NCBI GenBank assembly: GCA_012962595.1 | Contig: DTXE01000155.1 | Span: 1-9,475 of the forward strand | Direction of reading: 5' to 3' | DNA: 9,475 nt | DNA from: Syntrophaceae bacterium | Lineage (GTDB): Bacteria > Desulfobacterota > DTXE01 | Part shown: positions 1 to 6,548 of the stretch, in pieces | Layout of the letters: each line of letters begins with the position of its first letter | How positions within the stretch are numbered: the first letter of the stretch is position 1 | Notes under the pieces: model-generated | The model's input: the letters and a program-made list of their open reading frames with translations, nothing else | Told to the model about the DNA's origin: nothing | The model's database searches: none | Made by a program: the position numbers and the translations under genes

Positions 1-300
1 AAACTTAAAAATTTCTTCTTGGATAAAGTCCTTAAGTATCTGAGGACTAATGGTTCCCGGGGTCTTGAGATGATTCTTTGCATTTTCAATCAATTGGTAG
101 GTGGTCTTGATACCTAGATCGGATGTAATTAAAATTTCTTCCAAATCTTCTAGCAATTCCTCATCAACCTCTTTTGCACCTGAAAGTAATCTATCGATGC
201 TACTGACAAGGGTATTTCTAGTTTTTGATAGTTTTTCTCTCAGTCTTCCAAATAGGCCTTTCTTTTCTTCCTTTGCCTTTTTATCAGTCTTCCAGAACAT
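1..300 (-). CDS. ftsY: FtsY, signal recognition particle receptor (N-terminal 100 residues, partial)
   Basis: FtsY is the membrane-associated SRP receptor GTPase that docks ribosome-nascent chain complexes at the Sec translocon. Reading the minus strand from the ATG at 300 gives 100 open codons that run off the left edge. The protein begins MFWKTDKKAKEEKKGLFGRL, a short basic N-terminus followed by the amphipathic LFxRLxxxLxKT segment (residues 16-27). It then enters the typical FtsY N-domain helix bundle, including VDEELLEDLEEILITSDLG (45-63) and the following TTYQLIENA. There is no long acidic A-domain, so this is a short FtsY type; its GTPase G-domain lies outside the window. AGGGG sits 4-5 bases before the ATG as a ribosome binding site, and a good promoter lies upstream (347-376). 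It is transcribed away from the polysaccharide genes and is functionally unrelated to them. Identification is by family resemblance recalled from memory; truncation is only by the window edge. Confidence 0.9.
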   Translation of the reverse strand, partial: MFWKTDKKAKEEKKGLFGRLREKLSKTRNTLVSSIDRLLSGAKEVDEELLEDLEEILITSDLGIKTTYQLIENAKNHLKTPGTISPQILKDFIQEEIFKF

Positions 301-346
301 GATCCCCTGGTTTTAAAGAAAGTTTGAGATGATTTTTCAGATAAAG

Positions 347-376
347 AGTATATGATTTTGATGAAATGCCTGTCAA
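347..376 (-). promoter_or_regulatory. Sigma70-type promoter of ftsY
   Basis: On the minus strand a perfect -35 hexamer TTGACA (plus-strand 371-376) is followed after 18 bases by TATACT (plus-strand 347-352), one mismatch from the -10 consensus. Transcription would start near 340 and leave a leader of about 40 bases before the ftsY ATG at 300. Orientation, spacing and position all match a housekeeping promoter for ftsY. No experimental support is available from sequence alone. Confidence 0.7.
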
Positions 377-454
377 ATACTTTGGAGGAGAGCTCTGATA
401 AAATCCTTTTCGCTCCGTAAGATGAAATTTTTGACCCATCTGGGACTCGCTCAC

Positions 455-525
455 TAAATCCTCAAAACTCCCCTGTGAGATAGCGGCTTTGCCTATCTCA
501 CAGGGTCAAAACAATTGAGGATTTA
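455..525. repeat. Nested inverted repeat, 11-bp outer arms and 13-bp inner arms
   Basis: Outer arms TAAATCCTCAA (455-465) and TTGAGGATTTA (515-525) are perfect reverse complements. Inside them, CCCTGTGAGATAG (471-483) and CTATCTCACAGGG (493-505) form a second perfect 13-bp stem with a 9-base loop, CGGCTTTGC. A further 9-bp inverted match joins TTTTGACCC (429-437) to GGGTCAAAA (503-511). The structure lies between the 3' end of the transposase remnant and the ftsY promoter. It could be a transposase-gene terminator (on the minus strand the inner stem is followed by a short TTTT), part of an insertion-sequence end, a miniature element or a dispersed palindromic repeat. The rest of 377-586 shows no gene that I can support. 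Confidence 0.8.
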
Positions 526-586
526 CCCCTTTAGGCGGAAGTTTGTAACTTTTGACATTCAAACCTTGTAAAATCAAACAGTTAAC

Positions 587-960
587 TCAACTATAGGGCC
601 TAATTTTTAGCGACAAACTTTGTTGAGCCTTTTTGTTGAGCGGGGTTCCCAGGAGATTTAATATCTTCCTTTGATGTTTTTGGATAATACCAATCTGCTC
701 TACTTCTATACCGCCTATCTTTATCCTTCCGATGCTAATTTTTGATAATGAATCCCGAACTTCCCTAAGGCTATTTCCTTCACATTCCTTATTGTCAGGA
801 TCACGTTCCAAAATCTCTTTAAGCCTTTGCTTTGCCTCCCAAATTACTAAGTATGCTAACATACCCATGAAGATATGACCCCTTACCCGATTTGGATTCC
901 AATGTCGAATGGGTCTTACAAATAAATCCCATGATTTTAAGGTCCTAAATGCCTGTTCTA
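587..960 (-). pseudogene. C-terminal remnant of an IS4-superfamily (IS1634-like) transposase
   Basis: The minus strand reads, from about 960 down to a TGA at 587-589, a protein starting VEQAFRTLKS, then WDLFVRPIRHWNPNRVRGHI, then FMGMLAYLVIWEAKQRL and a tail ending RPYS. VExAFRxLKS fits the E(6)K part of the YREK signature of IS4-type DDE transposases: the Glu is followed six residues later by Lys. RPI.H and RVRGHI..-LAY are typical of the region just behind it in the IS1634 group. The frame meets TAA immediately upstream of the Tyr codon before VEQ, so the rest of the catalytic domain is missing and the pelA-like sequence begins on the other strand. An internal ATG at 868 gives a 93-residue ORF, but that is only part of the fragment. 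The family name rests on remembered motifs, and no terminal inverted repeats could be assigned. Confidence 0.8.
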
Positions 961-1734
961 CATATTATACGCCAGGTTGATGGGAGGGTTCAGTATTATC
1001 CATCCACCACCAATGAATACATATTCACCAATGAATGGTCCGGCCCTTATTATGGGTATTTAAATGTAATAGAGACTTTTAAGAAGACGGATAGGCCTAT
1101 AAGACTCAAACCCATAAACGTCTATTACCATTTCTTCAGTGGATCAAAGCTGGCCTCCCTCCAAGCCCTTAAACAAGTATACCATTGGGTTATGGACCAA
1201 GAGATATTCCCCATTTATACCAGTGAGTATATTGATGTAGTGGATGGGTTTTTGTCGGGCAGGATATTTAGACTTCAGGGAGGAGGGTGGCGCTTGACAG
1301 ACTATGGAGCCTGTACCACTGTGAGATTTGATGCTGAGGGACGTTATCCTGATTTGAAAAAAAGTAGAAATATTGTGGGTTACGGATATTTAAATGGCTC
1401 CCTTTACGTATTCCTGGGGTCTAAGAAAGAATCTATCATCTACCTCACAAACAGTCCACCCAAGGTTCCCTTCATTAAGAGGTCTACTGGCAGAATAGAG
1501 GAATTTGAGATGAATGGGCAAAAAATCTACCTGAAATACAGAGGTTTCAGTAAAGGGGAGGTGGTAATAGGTAATGTTCAAAAGGGCAGGAGATATAGGG
1601 TAGAGATGACTGATGAAAAGGGCCCTATGGTGTTATCTCTGAAAAGTACGGCCAATGGGGAACTTGTGATAAGGAATATACATAATGGAGATACCTCCTT
1701 AACCCCTTTCTTTAGAAAGAGGCACAGAAATTAA
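949..1734 (+). pseudogene. pelA: PelA-like polysaccharide deacetylase, C-terminal fragment (5' truncated)
   Basis: The 261-residue open frame matches the C-terminal part of PelA-type proteins, periplasmic enzymes that hydrolyse and deacetylate the Pel exopolysaccharide. Recognisable stretches are NEYIFTNEWSGPYYGY (22-37), LKPINVYYHFFSGSKLASL (53-71), PIYTSEY (88-94) and YPDLKKSRNIVGY (133-145). These belong to the late deacetylase domain and the following beta-rich C-terminus. The apparent start is an artefact: the ATG at 949 is antisense transposase sequence, TAA lies directly before it at 946-948, and PelA-like sequence starts only near 961. No signal peptide, glycoside hydrolase domain or first half of the deacetylase domain remains, whereas PelA of Pseudomonas is about 950 residues. 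The 3' end looks natural. It is the first gene of the polysaccharide operon and was evidently cut by the insertion element. Any product would be cytoplasmic and inactive. Confidence 0.75.
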
Positions 1735-1791
1735 GTTCCAGGCAACATATTCCAAAAATCCTGATGGATCATCAAGGCCACCATTAAGGTA
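1735..1791 (+). other. Short gap between pelA fragment and synthase, with possible lost start codon
   Basis: The 57-base gap has no hairpin or promoter that I can support. In the synthase frame it is open from TGG at 1765 (after TGA 1762-1764) and encodes IIKATIKVV running smoothly into the annotated protein, without any ATG. An ATG at 1764-1766 lies one base out of frame and meets TAA at 1785. The original start may therefore have been near 1764 and been disrupted by one base, or the GTG at 1792 may be real. Confidence 0.4.
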
Positions 1792-3555
1792 GTGGATAAA
1801 GGTGAATTCTCAACCATTAATATCTTCAAATCGGCCTCAGACGATCCATCACATGAAGCCTGGAAGCCAGGAGAAGGCACAGAGAGCGCCATTACCAAAA
1901 CATTCCTTAACAGTGATGAAGCCAAAAAATGGGTATCAATCCAGATTAACGCCCTCAAAACAAAGCTTGATCATTGGCGAAGTATTCAGCCTATTCCACC
2001 CATTTCGTTATTGAAATCAGCAAGAGTAAATAGACTTTACCAGGTGGTAGCTACACTAACCCTAGGGGTATATCTTTATTACCTTATTTATAGGCTCATT
2101 TATACGATTAATCCCAACGCCTTCACTTTTTCACTGCTTTTTTACTATGCCGAACTACATGGATTTATTGCCCTTTTCCTCTATTTTTTCCAGATGTGGA
2201 AACCCATTCAAAGAAAGGCACCTTTCCCTTGTCAAGATTTATCGGTAGATGTGTTCATCACCACATATAATGAAGAAATCCATCTGGTTCGCAAAACGGC
2301 TATGGGATGTGTAGGTATGAGATATCCTCATAGGACATATATCCTTGATGATGGAAATCGACCTGAATTGGCGCAAATAGCCCAGGAGATAGGATGTAAT
2401 TACATTGCTCGTGAGAATGGAAAACATGCAAAGGCAGGAAACCTTAATAATGCTCTCCAACTTACAAATGCAGACTTTGTGGCCATTTTTGATGCGGACT
2501 ATGTACCCCAGCCAGACTTCTTGGAAAAGACTCTAGGCTATTTCCGAGATGAAAAGGTGGCATTTGTTCAGACCCCTCATAATTATTACAATGTGGACTC
2601 CTTCCAATTTAAACTTAATTTAGAAAAGAGAAAAATGTGGAATGAACAAGATGTTTTTTACAGATTAATGATGCCAGGCAGAGACTACTGGGGCTCTTGT
2701 TTTTTCGTAGGGACTGGAGCAGTCTTCCGCAGGAAGGCCTTGGAGGAAATTGGAGGATTTGCAACAGGCACCATCACAGAAGATCTACATACCACTATAA
2801 GGCTTTACAGCAAAGGGTGGAGAGGAATTTACCATAATGAAATTTTAGCTAGCGGACTTGCGGCCAAAGATGTCAAAAGCTATCACCTCCAAAAACTCCG
2901 TTGGGCTGAAGGAAATATCAGTCTCATCTTCCATGACAATCCTCTGTTTATGAAAGGCCTGACACTTCCCCAAAGAATATGTTTCTTTGCTACCATATTT
3001 GGCTGGACTATTGGGTTTCCTAAGCTTATCTATTTTACAACCCCATCTGTCATGCTCCTCACAGGGTGGTACCCTATACTTCATTTTGACTGGCCATTTA
3101 TCATAAGGTACCTTATATTTCTTACCACAGTCATTTTGGGTTTTAAGATTGTAAGCCGTGGCTATGGCAAGATCAAGGCGGATGAAGAATATAACATGCT
3201 GAATTTCTTCATTCTAATAAGGGCAGTTTTACGAAATATCATCCGGCATAAACCAAGATTCATAGTTACTGAGAAGGAAATCCAAAAACCTCCCGCCATC
3301 CTGGGTATTTCGCCTCAGTTGCTGATCGTGCTTCTTAGCTTTGCCGCCTTAACATGGGGTCTTCTAAAACTATATTATGGTATATCTCAGGACTTTAAAG
3401 GTATAGGCATTGCCTCTTTTTGGGCAATAGTGAATGGTGCTTTGGCCTTCTCGGTTCTAGGAAATGTTACTGCTCCGTACTACAAGCGGAGGGACTTCCG
3501 TTTTCTGGATGCTATACCTGTTCAATACCGTTTGATCCATGGAAATAATAGCTAA
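1792..3555 (+). CDS. bcsA: BcsA-type family 2 glycosyltransferase (cellulose synthase catalytic subunit-like), stops inside its PilZ domain
   Basis: Processive inner-membrane GT2 that would polymerise a UDP-sugar and translocate the chain. An N-terminal cytosolic stretch of about 78 residues precedes two membrane helices (about 83-105, 113-136). The catalytic domain has DVFITTYNE (153-161), DDG (186-188), KAGN (214-217), DAD (234-236), FFVGTG (304-309), TED (329-331) and QKLRW (367-371). Further membrane helices follow at about 394-424, 434-452, 508-528 and 537-558. FIVTEK (490-495) matches the FxVTxK gating loop of BcsA, which favours a cellulose-synthase relative over hyaluronan or PgaC types. 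After the last helix comes RRDFR (566-570), the RxxxR c-di-GMP-binding arginines of a PilZ domain, but TAA at 3553-3555 cuts the domain after 17 more residues. The same frame resumes directly behind it (next entry). Start is uncertain: GTG 1792 has AAGG only two bases upstream, and protein-like sequence in this frame extends back to 1765. Catalytic residues all appear intact; substrate is not proven to be glucose. Confidence 0.88.
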   Translation: MDKGEFSTINIFKSASDDPSHEAWKPGEGTESAITKTFLNSDEAKKWVSIQINALKTKLDHWRSIQPIPPISLLKSARVNRLYQVVATLTLGVYLYYLIYRLIYTINPNAFTFSLLFYYAELHGFIALFLYFFQMWKPIQRKAPFPCQDLSVDVFITTYNEEIHLVRKTAMGCVGMRYPHRTYILDDGNRPELAQIAQEIGCNYIARENGKHAKAGNLNNALQLTNADFVAIFDADYVPQPDFLEKTLGYFRDEKVAFVQTPHNYYNVDSFQFKLNLEKRKMWNEQDVFYRLMMPGRDYWGSCFFVGTGAVFRRKALEEIGGFATGTITEDLHTTIRLYSKGWRGIYHNEILASGLAAKDVKSYHLQKLRWAEGNISLIFHDNPLFMKGLTLPQRICFFATIFGWTIGFPKLIYFTTPSVMLLTGWYPILHFDWPFIIRYLIFLTTVILGFKIVSRGYGKIKADEEYNMLNFFILIRAVLRNIIRHKPRFIVTEKEIQKPPAILGISPQLLIVLLSFAALTWGLLKLYYGISQDFKGIGIASFWAIVNGALAFSVLGNVTAPYYKRRDFRFLDAIPVQYRLIHGNNS

Positions 3556-3561
3556 GAAGGA

Positions 3562-4218
3562 TTGGGGATCTCCAGAAATCTCAATGAAAACGGCATATCT
3601 TTGGTGACTTTTGAAGCCCTACCATTGAGAGAAGAACTCCTTTTGATCCTAAATCTAGGTAAAAAAACCCTTACCTGCAGAGGCCATATTTTGTATATCA
3701 ACCCTATAGAGCAATTTCTAGGTAAGGCATTTAATTATGGCATAAAGTTTAAGGAATTAAATAAAGAGGATAAGGATACTCTCACTCGGTTTTGTTTCCG
3801 TATTGCCCTACCAAAGTTTCTGCAGAGATTTGAATACAGGCAATCATTCTTCATGAAGATGATGTTTTGGTATGAAAATAGGAGGCGGTTCAAGAAAAGA
3901 AGCCACCGCTGGACCATAAACCTTCCTACCACCGTAAAGGGGGGTTGGGATGAAAAAACTCATTTCTACGCAGTAACCGACAATATAAGTGCCTCAGGTG
4001 TCTCCATAACTAGCCCTTTCCCCTTAACCCTAGGAAAAAGACCTCTTTTAGAAATTCTAACACCATTTGGAAAAATTGCTACATTAGGTGAAGTAAAAAG
4101 GGCTAAGGACCTTATCCCCGGTGAGTCATACCTCTACGGGATAGCATTCCTCGAATTCTTTGGGCAGTCAAAGGAAATTCTGTTTGCTTTTTTAGACCAG
4201 CAACCTAAAAACGTATAG
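3562..4218 (+). CDS. Detached C-terminus of the glycosyltransferase: rest of the first PilZ domain plus a second PilZ domain
   Basis: This frame is identical to that of the preceding synthase and is separated from it only by TAA GAA GGA. Read through, the two form one protein of about 808 residues. The opening GISRNLNENGISLV completes the first PilZ domain; its NLNENG corresponds to the (D/N)xSxxG motif with Asn in place of Ser. A helical linker (about 65-105) leads to a second PilZ domain with RFKKR (109-113, RxxxR) and DNISASGVSI (140-149, full NxSxxG), ending YGIAFLEF (192-199). PilZ domains bind c-di-GMP; in BcsA this releases the gating loop. The TTG at 3562 is a poor start, with a purine run directly against it and no spacing, so separate translation is doubtful. 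No in-frame ATG occurs until the MKMM region at about 98. I see it as part of a nonsense-broken bcsA rather than a separate gene. Confidence 0.8.
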   Translation: MGISRNLNENGISLVTFEALPLREELLLILNLGKKTLTCRGHILYINPIEQFLGKAFNYGIKFKELNKEDKDTLTRFCFRIALPKFLQRFEYRQSFFMKMMFWYENRRRFKKRSHRWTINLPTTVKGGWDEKTHFYAVTDNISASGVSITSPFPLTLGKRPLLEILTPFGKIATLGEVKRAKDLIPGESYLYGIAFLEFFGQSKEILFAFLDQQPKNV

Positions 4219-4220
4219 AT

Positions 4221-6548
4221 ATGGGTCTCACCGGATTGATAAGGAATAAGTGGTTCCTCCTTGTATTCTTCATCTCCTTTTTTCTGGCTCAATGGTCTAT
4301 TTTTAAGATCATTTACCACGATGACATTATCCTAAACAGGGCATATAGGCATTTAAGCAGTGAAGAATATGCAAATATTCTAAATATCTATGAGAAGATT
4401 TTGACTTCAAAGGTGACGGAGAAGGATTTTAAAAGGCTCTATCTCCTGAGCAGGATACTTCCTAAAATGCACAAAAGGGCAGAGGCAATCGAGATATTGG
4501 GTCGTATGGTTGAACTTCGACCCCAGGATAGAGAAATTCGATTTGAGCTGGCAAATGAACTATATCACCAACAAAGATATATGGAGGCAGAAAGGCATTT
4601 TGCCATTCTTCTGGCTGAAAAAAGAGATATTGAAAAAGAAATACTTACTGCTGCAGCAAGGAATGTCTGGAAGGCAAAGTATCATGAAAGGGCAATCACA
4701 CGTTATCAGAGATTACTCGAAAGGTATCCTGATTTCTGGGATGCCCGCACCGAATATGGTTGGCTGCTGATGGAAACAGGTAGGTCGGAGGAGGCACTAG
4801 CCGAATTTCAAGCCGTTGCTGAGGCTTGGCCTTCCAATTATAAGGCATTGTGTGATTTGACAGATGCATATATGACTACCCAGGATTTTGTCAGGGCCTC
4901 CAAGGCCTTGGAAGACATTCTTAAATTGAGGCCTAAAGATATGGATATTATGAGGCGGTTGGCAGAGGTGTATCTCTGGCAAAAGGATTACTCAAGGGCG
5001 CTAGTGCTTTTAAAAGAGTTATCGGCACTTAATCCAAGAGACAAACAAATCAAGAAAGACCTGGCGAAGACATTAAGATGGAATAAGGACTATAACCAAT
5101 CTAAGTCTGTCTATGGGGAATTATTAGAGTATGAACCGGCTAATATAGCACTTCACAGAGAATATCTCTCCCTGTTGGAAGAAACTCGCTCCTGGGATGA
5201 CGCCATTAAAGAGGCTAACAGGTTTCTTAAACTCTACCCGGAAAATATAAAGACCCTCCACAGCCTAGCAGGCGCATACATGGCTAAAGGAGATTTTGCC
5301 CTAGCTGAAGGGGCTCTCAGAAAGCTTTGCAAGATTAGGCCACATGATTTTGGGGCAAAAATTAGGCTTGCAAAGGTCTTGACCTGGCAAAGAAAATACA
5401 AGTTTGCTAGCAAGATTTATGAGGAGCTATTGGTAGTAAATCCTGAAAGTTATACCACCAGAGAAAAGCTTGTGGATGTCTTGAGATGGAGTGGTGAATA
5501 TCAAAAGGCCGTTTTTCACTGCAAAGAATTAATCAAGAGGAAACCTGAAGATAAGGGTCTGCAGGAAAAATATTTGGCACTTTTATATGAAGGCCATATG
5601 TTCCAACCATTCATTGAAGATGCCAAGGCCTATCTTCAGAACAATCCTGAGCAGCTAGAGATTAGAAAGTGGCTGGCAGATGTGTACATCATGGATGGCA
5701 AATTTAAAAAAGCTACTAGTGAATTACAAAGAGTCCTCTCCCTAGACCCTAAAGATATTGAGACCCAAAGGAGATTGGCAGAGGTCTTGATGTGGGATAA
5801 ACAGTATGCACATGCTATTGAGGTATATGAAGTCTTATTAGAAAGAGAGCCTACAAATCCTTTATATTTAATGGGAATAGGAGAGGCTCTAACTTACAAT
5901 CAAGACCATAGCAAGGCTATTGCATATTTGGAAAAGTTATTAAAACTCAAAGATAGTTACTATGGACGCATCCTCTATGCAAAAAATCTGCTGGCTATCA
6001 GGAAATTGAAACAAGCTGAGATAGTATTAAGGCATCTCATAAGCCAAAATCCTAAAGATGTGGCATGTAGATTACTTTTTGCAAGGCTCCTCCTATACCA
6101 AATGCGATATATGGAGGCTAAAGAGGCATACCTTAGCATCCTTAAGGAAACCCCAAATTATGAAGCAAGGCTTGGTATGGCAGATGTTTATACCGCTATC
6201 GTACAATATGAACAATCTACCAAGATTCTTAAAGAACTTCTTAATGAGTATCCCAACCAACCTGAGGTTCATTCTAGAATTATTATTAACCTTGGTTTAC
6301 AAAAGATGTTTGTGGAGGCATATACACAACTGAATGGTATGTTAGACACCTTCCCCCATTCGACCCTACCACAATTGACTGAAGCAGAGCTCTTAAATTT
6401 AAGTGGAAGTTACTTTGAAGCTGAAACAAGGTTTAAATCTTTAGTTAACAGGCCAGGGATGAGCTACAGAATGAATATAGGATTAGCTGAAGCCTTAAAA
6501 GGCCAACAAGACTATGCTAAAGCAACCTCTGTGTATGAATCTGGCTAA
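4221..6548 (+). CDS. Membrane-anchored TPR protein, N-terminal part of a PelB/BcsC-like export scaffold (ends at a frameshift)
   Basis: Starts with ATG two bases after the previous stop, without a clear ribosome binding site, so coupling to the upstream gene is likely. A single hydrophobic helix (residues 11-28, flanked by RNK) is an uncleaved anchor or signal sequence. Behind it the whole protein is tetratricopeptide repeats, about 20, each closing with a turn such as RPKD, NPRD, EPAN, YPEN or NPKD at roughly 34-residue spacing. Several repeats carry LxWxxxY in helix A (YLWQKDY, LRWNKDY, LTWQRKY, LRWSGEY, LMWDKQY). Such arrays form the periplasmic scaffold of PelB and BcsC, which binds modifying enzymes and guides the polymer to the outer membrane. 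The last repeat, QQDYAKATSVYES, is interrupted by TAA (6546-6548) in mid-helix. The missing continuation WLKDFPEDVKAKLD lies in another frame at 6542, showing that this and the next gene were one of about 1555 codons. Confidence 0.85.
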   Translation: MGLTGLIRNKWFLLVFFISFFLAQWSIFKIIYHDDIILNRAYRHLSSEEYANILNIYEKILTSKVTEKDFKRLYLLSRILPKMHKRAEAIEILGRMVELRPQDREIRFELANELYHQQRYMEAERHFAILLAEKRDIEKEILTAAARNVWKAKYHERAITRYQRLLERYPDFWDARTEYGWLLMETGRSEEALAEFQAVAEAWPSNYKALCDLTDAYMTTQDFVRASKALEDILKLRPKDMDIMRRLAEVYLWQKDYSRALVLLKELSALNPRDKQIKKDLAKTLRWNKDYNQSKSVYGELLEYEPANIALHREYLSLLEETRSWDDAIKEANRFLKLYPENIKTLHSLAGAYMAKGDFALAEGALRKLCKIRPHDFGAKIRLAKVLTWQRKYKFASKIYEELLVVNPESYTTREKLVDVLRWSGEYQKAVFHCKELIKRKPEDKGLQEKYLALLYEGHMFQPFIEDAKAYLQNNPEQLEIRKWLADVYIMDGKFKKATSELQRVLSLDPKDIETQRRLAEVLMWDKQYAHAIEVYEVLLEREPTNPLYLMGIGEALTYNQDHSKAIAYLEKLLKLKDSYYGRILYAKNLLAIRKLKQAEIVLRHLISQNPKDVACRLLFARLLLYQMRYMEAKEAYLSILKETPNYEARLGMADVYTAIVQYEQSTKILKELLNEYPNQPEVHSRIIINLGLQKMFVEAYTQLNGMLDTFPHSTLPQLTEAELLNLSGSYFEAETRFKSLVNRPGMSYRMNIGLAEALKGQQDYAKATSVYESG

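Noticed and set aside
101..316. 71-residue plus-strand open frame with a Ser-rich sequence
   Set aside because: It is antisense to ftsY, whose minus-strand reading gives a clear family match; the Ser/Phe-rich composition is the usual mirror of Lys/Glu-rich coding sequence.
471..505. The inner 13-bp hairpin as a classical rho-independent terminator
   Set aside because: The stem is strong but only a four-base T run follows on the minus strand, after several other bases, and none on the plus strand; it was kept as an inverted repeat instead.
552..580. TTGACA at 552-557 as a plus-strand promoter for the polysaccharide genes
   Set aside because: No acceptable -10 box lies 16-18 bases downstream, and the stretch after it is antisense transposase sequence of more than 350 bases before the pelA fragment.
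3553..3564. Stop-codon readthrough or a reassigned TAA within the synthase
   Set aside because: TAA ends other genes here in normal positions (1732-1734, 8885-8887), no recoding structure was apparent just downstream, and a simple nonsense mutation fits a locus with other lesions.
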